Of a stretch of DNA of 64,000 bases, positions 52,306-61,526 are shown piece after piece. Position 1 is the first letter of the stretch. Every line of letters begins with the position of its first letter. The notes beneath the pieces were generated by a model, which worked only from the letters and a program-made list of their open reading frames with translations, searched no databases and was not told the DNA's origin. Origin of the DNA: Mycobacteroides immunogenum (GTDB taxonomy: Bacteria; Actinomycetota; Actinomycetes; Mycobacteriales; Mycobacteriaceae); NCBI RefSeq assembly GCF_001605725.1, contig NZ_CP011530.1, positions 4,464,001-4,528,000 of the forward strand. Reading direction: 5' to 3'. The translations under genes and the position numbers were made by a program.

Positions 52306-52505
52306 GCGGCCTGATCGAGCAGGCCCACCACGGCGTGCCGTAGTTCATCGGCGGGTACCCGCTCGGTGATGACGGCCAGTGCGACCGGGTCACCGCCACG
52401 CAAGATACCGAGCACCACGTGCTCGCATCCGATCCAGTTGTCCTTGTGGGCAATGGCCTCGCGCAGCGCCAGCTCCAGGCACTTCTTGGCCGATGAGTTG
52501 AACAT
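52302..52505 (-). CDS. Orphan, short Clp N-terminal (R) domain protein
   Basis: 67 residues from ATG 52505: [60 protein letters not shown]. This is one half of the double repeat that makes up a ClpC N-domain, with no ATPase. The first MF-x4-K-x3-ALREA matches the start of repeat 1. It could be a substrate decoy or adaptor for ClpC, or a truncated copy of the usual 150-180-residue ClpS-like orphan. A 13-bp inverted repeat lies directly before its start. It overlaps the convergent menA stop by 4 bp. Confidence 0.75.
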   Translation of the reverse strand: MFNSSAKKCLELALREAIAHKDNWIGCEHVVLGILRGGDPVALAVITERVPADELRHAVVGLLDQAA

Positions 52506-52506
52506 G

Positions 52507-52569
52507 CGTCGACACGCCGTGTATTGCAAGAGTTACTCGGAAATCACGTCAGAAAGCGGCGTGTCGACG
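52507..52569. repeat. 13-bp inverted repeat flanking the Clp-N gene leader
   Basis: Arms CGTCGACACGCCG (52507-52519) and CGGCGTGTCGACG (52557-52569), perfect, separated by 37 bp. The inner arm ends one base before the Clp-N start codon. Both arms lie in the short gap before the DUF4229 stop. It could be a pair of operator half-sites or an mRNA hairpin masking the start codon. Confidence 0.65.
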
Positions 52570-52578
52570 GAAGGTGAG

Positions 52579-52887
52579 TTAGGAGTCCTTGGGCTTTTCG
52601 CCGCGCAGCCGCGCCTGCAGATCGGCACGCTCGGCCCGGCGCCGCTCGTCGACAACCGCGATGCTCGCGGTCACCCGGCGGCGCAGCGGCGCGAACACCG
52701 CCATGCCCAGCGGCAGCGCGATGATCAGAGCGAACAAGATCGCGATGGCCAACGGAAAGTCCTCGTATCCGATGAGCCGAGCCACCCAGAAGATGACAAG
52801 CGTCAAGACGACCGCGAGACCCAGCCGCGCCACTGTGTACAACGCGATGTCGATAGCGAGCCGGCTCCCCGGCGACCGTTCAGCCAC
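52579..52887 (-). CDS. DUF4229 membrane protein
   Basis: 102 residues. Two membrane helices (LAVVLTLVIFWVARLIG and AIAILFALIIALPLGMAVFA), then a basic, helical cytoplasmic tail (RRRVTASIAVVDERRRAERADL). Matches DUF4229 in length and pattern. GTG 52887. Function unknown; the position between menA and the cytochrome c genes corresponds to the Rv0531 region. Confidence 0.8.
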   Translation of the reverse strand: MAERSPGSRLAIDIALYTVARLGLAVVLTLVIFWVARLIGYEDFPLAIAILFALIIALPLGMAVFAPLRRRVTASIAVVDERRRAERADLQARLRGEKPKDS

Positions 52888-52965
52888 GTCACCACCCTAT
52901 CGCTGCACCGAATTTCCGCCGTCGCCGCGCGTATATTCGGAGTTAGTTGTTCAGGAGGGTTTGTT

Positions 52966-53127
52966 GTGTATTACGTGTTCATCGCGATCGTGCTCGGTGC
53001 GCTGCTCTACGCCGGGTGGCGCATCAGCCAGTCGATCCCGGCCCGTCCGCAAACTCGCGTGACCGGCCCCGACGACGATCCCGAGTTCCTCTGGCGCATC
53101 GGCAAGGACAACCCGTCCGGGCACTGA
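52966..53127 (+). CDS. Tiny single-pass membrane protein (Rv0530A-like)
   Basis: 53 residues: VYYVFIAIVLGALLYAGWRI as a membrane helix, then a cytoplasmic RPQTRVTGPDDDPEFLWRIG segment. A CAGGAGGG site 8 bases before GTG 52966 supports expression. A protein of the same size lies at this place in M. tuberculosis (Rv0530A). Function unknown. Confidence 0.75.
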   Translation: MYYVFIAIVLGALLYAGWRISQSIPARPQTRVTGPDDDPEFLWRIGKDNPSGH

Positions 53128-53157
53128 CGGTGTGCGGCCCAGCGGCCGCGGCACCGG

Positions 53158-54669
53158 CTAGCCCTGGAACGTCTGCTGCTGGCGCTGAGTACCGGTGAAG
53201 CCCTGCGCCACGACGGCGGCAAGCTCGATGAGCGCGCGCCGTGTCTGCGGTCGCAGCCGGTCCAGGCTGATCTCGGCGCCCTCTTCCAGGTGCGGATCGA
53301 ACGGCACCAAACGCACCGCGCGGCACCGCCGCGAGAAGTGATCGACGACCTTCTGCATATCGACCTTGCCCGAACGCGGCCGCACCGCGTTGATGACGGC
53401 GACCGAACGGCGCACCAGCTCCCGATGTCCGTGGGCGTCGAGCCAGTCCAGGGTGGCTGACGCACTGCGCGCGCCGTCGACCGAACCGGAGCTAATGACC
53501 ACCAACGTGTCGGCCTGCTCCAGCACCGACGACATGGCCGAGTGCATGAGTCCGGTACCGCAGTCGGTGAGTACCACGCTGTAGAAACGCTCGAGGATCT
53601 CCAGGGTGCGCGAGTAGTCCTCGGCACTGAATGCCTCGGATACCGCCGGGTCGCTTTCCGAAGCGAGCACCTCGAGACGGCTGGGTCCCTGCGAGGTGTA
53701 GCTACGCACATCGCTGTAGCGCTGGATCGAGTTGGCATCCCGCAACAGGTGACGCACCGTTGCCGGGGTCTCCAGCGGCACCTTCTGACTCAGCGTGCCG
53801 CGGTCCGGGTTGGCGTCGACGGCGATGACACGGTCACCGCGGATGGACGCGAAGGTGGCACCCAACGTGGCGGTGACGGTGGTCTTGCCCACGCCACCCT
53901 TGAGGCTGAGCAGCGCGATCTTGTAGCAGCCCTGCAGCGGCTGGTTCACCTGTGCGACGAGGTCGTTTTCCTCGGTCTTCTTGGTGCCCTCGCCAAGGTT
54001 GACCGTCCCGAACGACGCGCGGTAGACCGTCTTGCGCCACCCGGCGGACGGCGCCGGCTTGTGCGGGCGCAACAACGCGGACGTCGACAGGTCGCGTGAG
54101 GACGGCGGCAGCTCGGGCCGCACCTGCCCACCGATGCCGGTCTGTTGACCACCGACCGGGGTGTAGTAGCGGGAGGCGCCGGGCGCAGGCTGCTGGGCCT
54201 GCTGCGGGATACCCGATGCGGGAGTGTCGCTGGCCCAGCGGTCGGCCGTGAACGGCGTCGGCTGTGCGGGTTGGTCAGCGGAATCGCTGAACCGGTTGTC
54301 GGCCCGGAAGCCACCCGGCCCGCCGGACGATCCTGCCGCACCGATCGCGGTGGGGTCGGCGGTCTCCTGGCCACCCGACGGTGTGAAATCCAGCGGCGCG
54401 AACGAGCCACCCAGGCTGTTCAGCGAAGGTACCGCCGGATCGTGCCCCAGACCTGCGATGTCCTGCTGCGGCGCGAACGGGTCCTGGAACGGGACGGCCT
54501 GGAATTGCTGGGTCATCTCATGCGGCTGCTGTGGCGTCCTCTGGCCGTACATGACCGGCTGCGCAGGCTCCTGAGCTGCCCATGGCGGGGCCGTTGGTCC
54601 ACCCTGCGCCTCGTCGGCGGCGTATGGCGACGGTCCATCCGGCGCGCGGTGCGCGGGATAGTCAGACAT
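53158..54669 (-). CDS. MinD/ParA-like P-loop ATPase with long disordered N-terminus
   Basis: 503 residues. The first about 240 are Pro/Gln/Gly/Ala-rich and disordered (YGQRTPQQPHEMTQQFQAVP), then a deviant Walker A KIALLSLKGGVGKTTVTATL at about 247-266 and a MinD-type fold with VIAVDANPDRGTLSQKVPLE, SVVLTDCGTGLMHSA and VINAVRPRSGKVDM. Such MinD-like ATPases occur with ESX secretion and septum placement. Here no ESX genes are present; position and design match Rv0530. It probably works near the membrane in a scaffold role (inference). Confidence 0.88.
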   Translation of the reverse strand: MSDYPAHRAPDGPSPYAADEAQGGPTAPPWAAQEPAQPVMYGQRTPQQPHEMTQQFQAVPFQDPFAPQQDIAGLGHDPAVPSLNSLGGSFAPLDFTPSGGQETADPTAIGAAGSSGGPGGFRADNRFSDSADQPAQPTPFTADRWASDTPASGIPQQAQQPAPGASRYYTPVGGQQTGIGGQVRPELPPSSRDLSTSALLRPHKPAPSAGWRKTVYRASFGTVNLGEGTKKTEENDLVAQVNQPLQGCYKIALLSLKGGVGKTTVTATLGATFASIRGDRVIAVDANPDRGTLSQKVPLETPATVRHLLRDANSIQRYSDVRSYTSQGPSRLEVLASESDPAVSEAFSAEDYSRTLEILERFYSVVLTDCGTGLMHSAMSSVLEQADTLVVISSGSVDGARSASATLDWLDAHGHRELVRRSVAVINAVRPRSGKVDMQKVVDHFSRRCRAVRLVPFDPHLEEGAEISLDRLRPQTRRALIELAAVVAQGFTGTQRQQQTFQG

Positions 54670-54792
54670 CGGTCCCCCAATGCATTGGTTGGATGTGCAG
54701 TTCGGACACGGAGAGTTCGGAACGGCCGTTCAGAACGACTCAGCATCGCACCCTATCGCAGGTGCCATGAACCGATCCGGCGGAACAGTTCG

Positions 54793-55764
54793 CTAGCTCA
54801 CACCAGCGTACGAGTGAAGACCGACAGTCACCAGGTTGACGAAGAACAGGTTGAACACCATGGCTACGAATCCGGCCACATTGATCCACGCGGCCTTCTT
54901 GTCCCGCCACCCGGCGGTGGATCGCGCGTGCAGGTAGGCGGCATAGATAACCCAGGCAACGAACGAGACGGTTTCCTTGGGGTCCCACGCCCAGAACCTT
55001 CCCCACGCCTCCTCGGCCCAGATGGCACCGAAGATCACGCCGAATCCGAAGATGGGAAAGCCGAAGATGGTGGTCCGATAGGCCAGCCGGTCGAGGGCCT
55101 GGGCATCGGGCAGCCGCTGCACGAATGAGTTGTCGGGCAGGTACATCTTGGCCAGGAACAAGATGCTTGCCACCCCGGCCACCAGGAAAACACCCGATCC
55201 CAGGCTCACCACCGAGACGTGGATGGGCAGCCAGTACGACTGCAGAGCCGGCATCACCGGGGCGGCATAGGTGTAGAGGTAACGGCCGGACACCGCGAGC
55301 AGGATGAGCACCGGGATCAACACGAAGACCCAGAGCGCCCGTCGCCCTTCCGCGTTGCCGCGTGGGCGCAGCACTATCGCCGCCGTCACCAGACCGCACG
55401 CACAGGTGAGGTTGATGAACTCATACATGTTGCCCCAGGGCACGCGGGTGGTGGCCGCTCCACGCAGCACGATGCACAGCAGCAGCAGCCCGATACCCAG
55501 GTACACAAGGGCCTGTCCGGCGCCGCCGATCCGCTCGACCGGGGGACGCTTGCCCTGCGGCACCACCAGGCCCGGCTGGTTCTCGTCGGCGGATACCACC
55601 TCACCACCGGCGCTGACCAGCTCCCGCTCGGCGGCCTTATTGCTCTGCTGGTAGGCCAGCTCGATGGCCAATAGCACCAGCGCGCCGACCATCACCACGA
55701 TCGCCGAGGTGAAGGCGTAGTCGGAGAACTTGGCCAGATTCACATCGATATTGGTCGAATTCAT
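54793..55764 (-). CDS. ccsB: Cytochrome c synthase subunit CcsB (ResC/CcsA-type)
   Basis: 323 residues, about eight helices. The haem-handling signature WGRFWAWDPKETVSFVAWVI (tryptophan-rich W-x-W-D-x-K) lies near the C-terminus, with histidines nearby (LHARSTAGW, HVSVVSLG). With ResB it forms the system II complex that attaches haem to apocytochrome c outside the membrane. The ATG start overlaps the resB stop (ATGA). Corresponds to Rv0529. Confidence 0.94.
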   Translation of the reverse strand: MNSTNIDVNLAKFSDYAFTSAIVVMVGALVLLAIELAYQQSNKAAERELVSAGGEVVSADENQPGLVVPQGKRPPVERIGGAGQALVYLGIGLLLLCIVLRGAATTRVPWGNMYEFINLTCACGLVTAAIVLRPRGNAEGRRALWVFVLIPVLILLAVSGRYLYTYAAPVMPALQSYWLPIHVSVVSLGSGVFLVAGVASILFLAKMYLPDNSFVQRLPDAQALDRLAYRTTIFGFPIFGFGVIFGAIWAEEAWGRFWAWDPKETVSFVAWVIYAAYLHARSTAGWRDKKAAWINVAGFVAMVFNLFFVNLVTVGLHSYAGVS

Positions 55765-57368
55765 TCGGCATCCTCATCTTTGTGGCCGGTCGCGGCCCCG
55801 GCTGTGCCCAGCCGGGGCAGACCCTCAAGGCAGCGGTCGCACAACCGCTCAAACTCGTCGCCCCACCCGGAGCTGTCGGTACGCGCCAGCCCTCCCAGCT
55901 CGACGTTTACCGTACCCGCGGTGGCGCCCGGGGTCAGCCGCGCCCACACCCGGCGGCGCTTGATGACCAATGAGACCACCAGGCCCGCCATCATGGTCAG
56001 GGCGAAGATCAGCACCCACAGTTGAGCGGGGTCGCGCGACACCTGCAAATTGACGAAGTTGACGGCGCCGTCGAACCTGACGATCGTGCCGTCGTTGAGC
56101 TTGACCGATTGCCCGGGCAGCAGGTTGGCCCGCGCCACCTGATTGAGGCGCTTCTGCTCGATCATGCGGGGGTCGAGGTCGAATATCGACTGCGCCCGGC
56201 CGGAGTCCAGCCCGGTGTCGCCGCGGTAGATATTGATGGCCACCGCGGGCTTACGCATCTCCGGGAAGCTCGAAGAGAGCAGCGTCCCGTGCAGCTGTTC
56301 GGTGGGCGCGAACAATCCCTGGATGGCGATCTGATTCTTGCGGCGCACATTGGGGTCCGGGTAGGTCCCGGCAGGCGGATCGATGCGCACGGCTCCCGAC
56401 GACAGCAGTGTGGTCGGGTCGTCGGGTCGCCATTGGATGGTCTCGCTGCGTTTACGTCCGTCGGGGAAGGTGACCGTGAACGTGGGCGCATAGCCGTACC
56501 CGAGCAGGTACACGCGGTTGCCATTGACGCGCAGCGGATGGTTCATGGCCAGCCGATCCGGCCGCCACCCGTTGTTCTGGATGTCGTCGCCGGCCTGGTA
56601 CTCGATATTCGATTCGAATGAATGCGCCTGTCCGGAGGCAAGATACGTGGCCTTGAAGTCCTTGACCTTGACGCATACCGGGTCCAGATTGGTGCCGTCC
56701 ACGGTGTTTCCGGCCCGGAACGAATCGAAGGCCGCCGGTGATGACGAACAGAATCCCGGGCCGCCGTTGGCGATGACGATGACATTGCCCTCGTATCCGA
56801 AGAGCTTGCCGACCGCGAATGACACCAGCAGCCCCACCAGGGACAGGTGGAAGACCAGGTTCCCGAACTCGCGCAGATAACCCTTCTCCGCGGAGATCTC
56901 AGTGATCTCGCCGTTTACCCGGGTGCTTCGGCGCCAGCCACGCAGCCGGGTGGAAATCGTCTCGGCCAGCTGCTCCTGATCCGCGGTCACCGTTTGTTCG
57001 GCGTGTTTGGGCAGCCGTCCCAGGTTGCGCGGCACCGGGACCGGCTGCGTACGAAGGGCCTTGGCGTGCTCGACGGTCCGGGGAATGATGCATCCCACCA
57101 GCGAGATGAACAGCAGCACGTAGATCGCGGTGAACCAGAAGCTGGAGAACACGTCGAAGGCCTGTACCCGGTCCAGCCAGGGACCGATGGTCGAGTGTTC
57201 GGTCAGATACTCGTCGACCTTGGCCTGGTTGAGCGCGCGTTGCGGCAGCATCGCGCCGGGGATCGCACCCAGCGCCAGCAACACCAGCAAGGCCAGCGCG
57301 GTACCCATCGAGGTCAGTCCACGCCAGGTGTTGCGCGCATACGCAAGAAGACGCTTCGCGATGGTCAT
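55761..57368 (-). CDS. resB: Cytochrome c biogenesis protein ResB
   Basis: 535 residues. Three N-terminal helices (TSMGTALALLVLLALGAIPG, FSSFWFTAIYVLLFISLVGC and FHLSLVGLLVSFAVGKLFGY), a large extracytoplasmic domain (GYGYAPTFTVTFPDGRKRSE) and a C-terminal helix LWVLIFALTMMAGLVVSLVI. It receives haem and apocytochrome together with CcsB. Coupled by 4-bp overlaps to ccdA upstream and ccsB downstream. Corresponds to Rv0528. Confidence 0.94.
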   Translation of the reverse strand: MTIAKRLLAYARNTWRGLTSMGTALALLVLLALGAIPGAMLPQRALNQAKVDEYLTEHSTIGPWLDRVQAFDVFSSFWFTAIYVLLFISLVGCIIPRTVEHAKALRTQPVPVPRNLGRLPKHAEQTVTADQEQLAETISTRLRGWRRSTRVNGEITEISAEKGYLREFGNLVFHLSLVGLLVSFAVGKLFGYEGNVIVIANGGPGFCSSSPAAFDSFRAGNTVDGTNLDPVCVKVKDFKATYLASGQAHSFESNIEYQAGDDIQNNGWRPDRLAMNHPLRVNGNRVYLLGYGYAPTFTVTFPDGRKRSETIQWRPDDPTTLLSSGAVRIDPPAGTYPDPNVRRKNQIAIQGLFAPTEQLHGTLLSSSFPEMRKPAVAINIYRGDTGLDSGRAQSIFDLDPRMIEQKRLNQVARANLLPGQSVKLNDGTIVRFDGAVNFVNLQVSRDPAQLWVLIFALTMMAGLVVSLVIKRRRVWARLTPGATAGTVNVELGGLARTDSSGWGDEFERLCDRCLEGLPRLGTAGAATGHKDEDAE

Positions 57369-58159
57369 CAGATGGGCAACCTCGCGTCCGAAACGAATGA
57401 ATCCCGCACCCAGGCAACGAAATCAGCCCAAACGCCGGTCACCAGCGCTACCCCGACGGCCAGCAGCGCGATGCCCCCGATGATCTGGATGGTCCGGGTG
57501 TGCCGCCGCAACCAGTCCATACCGCGCACCGCGCGCGCCGAACCGAAGGCCAGCAGCAGGAACGGGATGCCCAGCCCCAGGCAGTAGGCGATCACCAGCG
57601 CGATCCCGCGCGCCACGTCGGCGCCCTCGGTGGCCGAGGCCACCGCGACGACACCGGTCAGCGTGGGCCCCAGGCACGGGGTCCAGCCGAGCGCGAATAC
57701 CGCGCCCAGCAGCGGCGCACCGGCCACCGTCGACACACGACGCGGCGTGAAGCGGATATCGCGCTGCAAGGCCGGCACCAGACCGATGAACACCAGGCCC
57801 ATCGCGATGGTGACCACTCCCCCGATGCGTTGCAGCAGCACCTGATTGGTGATCAGCGTGGTCGTCATACCCATCACCGCGACGGTGCCCAACAGGAACA
57901 CCGCGGTGAATCCCGCCACGAACAGCAGCGCCGACCCGGTGACGCGCAACCGGTCATATCTCGCGCTCGCTCCGTCCGCCGGCCTATCGTCGGCGCCCAC
58001 CACCGCGGCCAGATAGGACAGGTACCCCGGCACCAGCGGGATCACGCACGGCGACGCGAAGGACACCAGCCCGGCGAGCGCGCACGCCCCCAGGGCCAGC
58101 AACAGCGGTCCGCTGGTCGCCGCGTGCTGAAACGCAGAACCGGCGTCGGCAAGAATCAC
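57368..58159 (-). CDS. ccdA: CcdA-type thiol-disulfide membrane transporter
   Basis: 263 residues, about six helices. The two redox cysteines are in [20 protein letters not shown] and [20 protein letters not shown] (both P-C motifs), which is diagnostic of CcdA/DsbD-beta. It shuttles electrons from cytoplasmic thioredoxin to the TlpA-like protein outside. The GTG start at 58159 overlaps the tlpA stop; the longer frame upstream is a shadow of tlpA. Corresponds to Rv0527. Confidence 0.94.
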   Translation of the reverse strand: MILADAGSAFQHAATSGPLLLALGACALAGLVSFASPCVIPLVPGYLSYLAAVVGADDRPADGASARYDRLRVTGSALLFVAGFTAVFLLGTVAVMGMTTTLITNQVLLQRIGGVVTIAMGLVFIGLVPALQRDIRFTPRRVSTVAGAPLLGAVFALGWTPCLGPTLTGVVAVASATEGADVARGIALVIAYCLGLGIPFLLLAFGSARAVRGMDWLRRHTRTIQIIGGIALLAVGVALVTGVWADFVAWVRDSFVSDARLPI

Positions 58160-58755
58160 TTCACGTCCCCCGCAGGCTCTTTCGCCAGGCGCTGAACTAC
58201 CGGCAGCAGATCTTGGGTCAGCAGCTCGCGCAGAAACACCGCGGCCACCCGATGGTGACGGTCCAGCACCAGCGTCGCGGGAATGGCTCCCGTCGGGAAC
58301 TTCTTGCCGAACGCGATGAGCGTGCGCATGGACGGGTCGTAGATGGACGGATACGGCACCTTGCGGTCGGTCACGAAGTCTTGCGCCTTGGTGATCTCGT
58401 TGTCCCGCACGTTGATACCGAGGAAATCCACCCCTTGGGCGTGGGTTGAGTTGTACACGTCTTGTAGCGCCGAGAACTCCGAGCGGCAGGGACCGCACCA
58501 CTGCCCCCACACATTGATGACGACAACCTTGCCGGGGAAGTCGCCCAGCGACAGTGTCTTGGTGGGGTCCAGCAGGCTCGGCCCCGTGATGGGCCCGGTG
58601 GTCTGACGGGATTCGGGCGGGTCGTAGAAGATATCGGTCTTGCCGCCGGGTGAGACGAATTGGAACTGTCCACCGCGCGCCACCGCATCATCACCGGTGG
58701 AACACCCGGTGATGAGCAGGGTCAGCGCGGCCATCGCCGCGACCACACGTCGCAC
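58156..58755 (-). CDS. TlpA-like thioredoxin lipoprotein (cytochrome c maturation)
   Basis: 199 residues. Lipoprotein signal [18 protein letters not shown] (lipobox ITGC, Cys18), then a thioredoxin fold with active site [18 protein letters not shown] (W-C-G-P-C), and the cis-proline region [12 protein letters not shown]. It keeps the haem-binding cysteines of apocytochrome c reduced, with electrons from CcdA. Coupled to ccdA by a GTGA overlap. The GTG start at 58755 is 3 bases after the phosphoglycerate-mutase-like stop. Corresponds to Rv0526. Confidence 0.93.
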   Translation of the reverse strand: MRRVVAAMAALTLLITGCSTGDDAVARGGQFQFVSPGGKTDIFYDPPESRQTTGPITGPSLLDPTKTLSLGDFPGKVVVINVWGQWCGPCRSEFSALQDVYNSTHAQGVDFLGINVRDNEITKAQDFVTDRKVPYPSIYDPSMRTLIAFGKKFPTGAIPATLVLDRHHRVAAVFLRELLTQDLLPVVQRLAKEPAGDVK

Positions 58756-58758
58756 TCG

Positions 58759-59364
58759 CTATCCCGCCGGTTCGGAGTAGACGACATCGGCGAGCTGTTC
58801 GCCGTCGAACACCAGGGAGGTGAGCGATGCGACATTGCACTGACGCTTACGCGGGTCGTGCCATAGCTTCTTGCCCAGCAGGTACTGGCGGGCGGTCCAG
58901 ACCGGCAGCTGGTGGCTGACACACACCGCCTCGGCGCCTTGGGCACCGACCCGGGCCCGGTCGATCGCCGCCGTCATCCGGGATGCGATATCGCGGTAGG
59001 GCTCGCCCCACGACGGTGTGAACGGATCGCGCAGCTTCCACCAATTGCGGGGGTCACGCAGCGCGCCGTCCCCCACCGACACCTTCATGCCCTCGAACGA
59101 GTTGCCCGCCTCGATGAGGTCGTCATCGGTGACGATGGTCAGTCCGTGAGCTTCGGCGATGGGGGTAGCCGTCTGCTGCGCCCGTAGCAGCGGCGAGGCC
59201 ACCACTGTGACGATCTTATTGCCCACCAGCGACTTCGCCACCTTGGCGGCCTGTTCCTGCCCCTTGTCCGAGAGCCGGAAATTCGGCAGCCGGCCGTACA
59301 GGATGCCCTCGGGGTTGAGTACCTCGCCATGGCGCATCAAATGAACGATGGTGCGGGCGGTCAC
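58759..59364 (-). CDS. Histidine phosphatase / phosphoglycerate-mutase-like protein
   Basis: 201 residues. Catalytic IVHLMRHGEVLNPEGILYGR (R-H-G), TVVASPLLRAQQTATPIAEA and the second histidine in AVCVSHQLPVW. This branch includes broad phosphatases and acts in the cytoplasm; not an obvious glycolytic mutase. It lies between hemL and tlpA on one transcript (2- and 3-base gaps). Corresponds to Rv0525. Confidence 0.9.
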   Translation of the reverse strand: MTARTIVHLMRHGEVLNPEGILYGRLPNFRLSDKGQEQAAKVAKSLVGNKIVTVVASPLLRAQQTATPIAEAHGLTIVTDDDLIEAGNSFEGMKVSVGDGALRDPRNWWKLRDPFTPSWGEPYRDIASRMTAAIDRARVGAQGAEAVCVSHQLPVWTARQYLLGKKLWHDPRKRQCNVASLTSLVFDGEQLADVVYSEPAG

Positions 59365-59366
59365 AG

Positions 59367-60707
59367 TCAGTTCTCCTCGGCAGCGGCTGCGGCGCGGGCA
59401 GCGGCGGGCAACGCGTCGGCGATACGGTCGAACGCCTCGTCATCGAGAGCGGTGGACACGAACCAGGTCTCGAACGCGCTCGCCGGCGGGTACACGCCAC
59501 GGCTCAGCAGCGCATGGAAGAACGCGGGGTAGCGCCAGGTTTCGGTGGCCTTGGCACTCTGGAAGTCCTGCACCGGCTCGGCACCGAAGAACACACTGAA
59601 CATGTTGCCGGCGCGGCCGATCTGGTGCGTCACCCCCTCGGCATCCAGCGCGGCGGTGAGCAGCGCGACGATCGCATCGGCGTTGCGGTCAAGTGTCTCA
59701 TAGGCTTTCGCGTCGGCAGCGCGCAGCGACGCGAGCCCGGCCGCGACCGCCACCGGGTTACCCGACAGCGTGCCCGCCTGATACACCGGGCCCAACGGGG
59801 CCAGCCGGTCCATGATGTCGGCGCGACCGCCGAACGCCGCGGCGGGCATGCCGCCGCTCATCACCTTGCCGAACGTGACCAGATCGCCGGCCACCTGATC
59901 GATGCCGTACCAGCCCGAACGGCTGACCCGGAAACCCGTCATGACCTCGTCCATGATGAGCAGTGCGCCATGGTTTTCGGTGATGCGCCGCAGTCCGGCG
60001 TTGAAGTCCGGCCCCGGTGCCACGGTGCCCATGTTCCCGGCGGCGGCCTCGGTGATGACGGCCGCGATCTGATCGCCCTGTTCGGCGAAGACGCGGGCCA
60101 CCGCGCCAATGTCGTTGTACGGCAACACGATAGTGTCGGCCGCAGAAGCGCCGGTGACACCGGGCGAGGAGGGCAGCCCGAAGGTGGCCAGGCCGGACCC
60201 GGCCTCGGCCAGCAGCGCGTCGGCGTGCCCGTGGTAACAGCCGGCGAACTTGACGATCTTGGGGCGACCGGTGAATCCGCGGGCCAGACGCACCGCGCTC
60301 ATGGTGGCCTCGGTGCCCGAGTTGACCAGACGCACCTTCTCCACCGGCTGAACACGGTCGATGATTTCGCGGGCCAGCTCGATCTCGGCCTCAACCGGCG
60401 CACCATAGGACAACCCCGCCTGCGCGGCGTCACGGACGGCCTCCACCACCGCGGGATGCGCGTGACCGAGGATCAGCGGCCCCCAGGAGCAGACCAGGTC
60501 GACGTACCGGTTGTCGTCGACATCGGTGAGCCAGCATCCGGCACCCGACTTGATGAACCGCGGGACTCCGCCGACCGCGGCGAACGCGCGCACCGGCGAG
60601 TTCACTCCACCTGGGATGACGGCCGAAGCGTCGGCGAACAGACGTGCGGAGTTGGGAGTCTCATCAGACACGGCATCCAGTGTCTCAGCTGATGCCAAAT
60701 CGTCCAC
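59367..60707 (-). CDS. hemL: Glutamate-1-semialdehyde 2,1-aminomutase
   Basis: 446 residues of a fold-type I PLP enzyme. [20 protein letters not shown] at the start, [40 protein letters not shown] and the PLP lysine Lys281 in [19 protein letters not shown]. It makes 5-aminolaevulinate for haem. It heads the operon with the mutase-like gene and the cytochrome c maturation genes, so haem supply and haem attachment are co-expressed. Start ATG 60707; MSD-type later starts are less likely. Corresponds to Rv0524. Confidence 0.96.
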   Translation of the reverse strand: MDDLASAETLDAVSDETPNSARLFADASAVIPGGVNSPVRAFAAVGGVPRFIKSGAGCWLTDVDDNRYVDLVCSWGPLILGHAHPAVVEAVRDAAQAGLSYGAPVEAEIELAREIIDRVQPVEKVRLVNSGTEATMSAVRLARGFTGRPKIVKFAGCYHGHADALLAEAGSGLATFGLPSSPGVTGASAADTIVLPYNDIGAVARVFAEQGDQIAAVITEAAAGNMGTVAPGPDFNAGLRRITENHGALLIMDEVMTGFRVSRSGWYGIDQVAGDLVTFGKVMSGGMPAAAFGGRADIMDRLAPLGPVYQAGTLSGNPVAVAAGLASLRAADAKAYETLDRNADAIVALLTAALDAEGVTHQIGRAGNMFSVFFGAEPVQDFQSAKATETWRYPAFFHALLSRGVYPPASAFETWFVSTALDDEAFDRIADALPAAARAAAAAEEN

Positions 60708-60723
60708 TACAGGGTGTAGTGGA

Positions 60724-61113
60724 TCAGGCAGGTCTCAGCGCAAAAGTGGGGTGATCGGCGTCGTCGGGCAGCTGGGCGAAGTAGCCGTCGACAACCTTCC
60801 CGGCCTTGGGCTTGTAGGCGGCGATGATGGGAGCGCGGTCGGCCACCGGGACCTCGGTGGCCGCGTACACGGTGCTGACCCCCTTCACGGTCAGCGTCAC
60901 CTGCGGGTTGGCCCTGATGTTCTTGACCCATTGGCTCTCCCCACGGGTGGACACCAGGTACTTCACGCCGTCGACGTCCACGGTGGCCACCGGGATCTGC
61001 TGCGGCTCGCCGCTGACCCGTTTGGTGATGGTGAGGGTCTCGCCGATATTGGCGGCCATCGCGACCCGGTTGAAGACCTTGCGCACAAACCACGGGGGCT
61101 TGAGGTATGCCAT
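60724..61113 (-). CDS. Deazaflavin(F420)-type nitroreductase-family protein
   Basis: 129 residues. [40 protein letters not shown] and VTLTVKGV show the split-barrel DUF385/Ddn-like fold, though the usual T-x-G-x-K-S-G phosphate loop is TKRVSGEPQ here, that is, changed. F420 binding is therefore less certain. It diverges from a second family member whose start is only 22 bases away, so the two share a tiny promoter region. Confidence 0.8.
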   Translation of the reverse strand: MAYLKPPWFVRKVFNRVAMAANIGETLTITKRVSGEPQQIPVATVDVDGVKYLVSTRGESQWVKNIRANPQVTLTVKGVSTVYAATEVPVADRAPIIAAYKPKAGKVVDGYFAQLPDDADHPTFALRPA

Positions 61114-61134
61114 GGATCACAGTTTGATGGTGGT

Positions 61135-61506
61135 ATGCAGATACCGCAATCGGTCGCGCGCTTCAACAAGTACGTCACCAACCCGGTTCAGCGCCTCTGG
61201 GCGGGCTGGGCTCCGAGCTTCGCCATCATCGAACATAAGGGCCGCAAGTCCGGCAAGGAGTTCCGGACTCCGGTCACCGCGTTCAAGACTCCCGACGGCG
61301 TCGCCATCCTGCTGACCTACGGTCCTGATCGGGACTGGCTCAAGAACCTGCAGGCCGCCGGTGGCGGGCGGGTGGTGCGCCTGGGCAAGACACACGACGT
61401 GATCAACCCCCGGGTGGTCAGCCGTGACGAGGCCGCGGCCCTGGTGAAGAGCCGCGCCTTCGGGCGGCTGCCGTTCGAGCAGGCCGTGCTGCTGACCTAC
61501 GCCTAG
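61135..61506 (+). CDS. Deazaflavin(F420)-type nitroreductase-family protein
   Basis: 123 residues from ATG 61135. FAIIEHKGRKSGKEFRTPVT has the family phosphate loop H-K-G-R-K-S-G, followed by GVAILLTYGPDRDWLKNLQA and AAGGGRVVRLGKTHDVINPR. Typical small DUF385 protein, expected to bind F420 or another cofactor. The open frame upstream to 60511 overlaps hemL and is not real. Substrate unknown. Confidence 0.85.
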   Translation: MQIPQSVARFNKYVTNPVQRLWAGWAPSFAIIEHKGRKSGKEFRTPVTAFKTPDGVAILLTYGPDRDWLKNLQAAGGGRVVRLGKTHDVINPRVVSRDEAAALVKSRAFGRLPFEQAVLLTYA

Positions 61507-61526
61507 GTTTCCTCCGCCGTACGTGA

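Noticed and set aside
53158..54669. MinD-like ATPase as evidence of an ESX locus
   Set aside because: No esxA/B, ecc or PE/PPE genes in the window; the gene matches the conserved Rv0530 position instead.
59514..60692. 392-residue open frame on the plus strand
   Set aside because: Antisense of hemL; low-complexity His/Arg/Gly composition and no recognisable fold.
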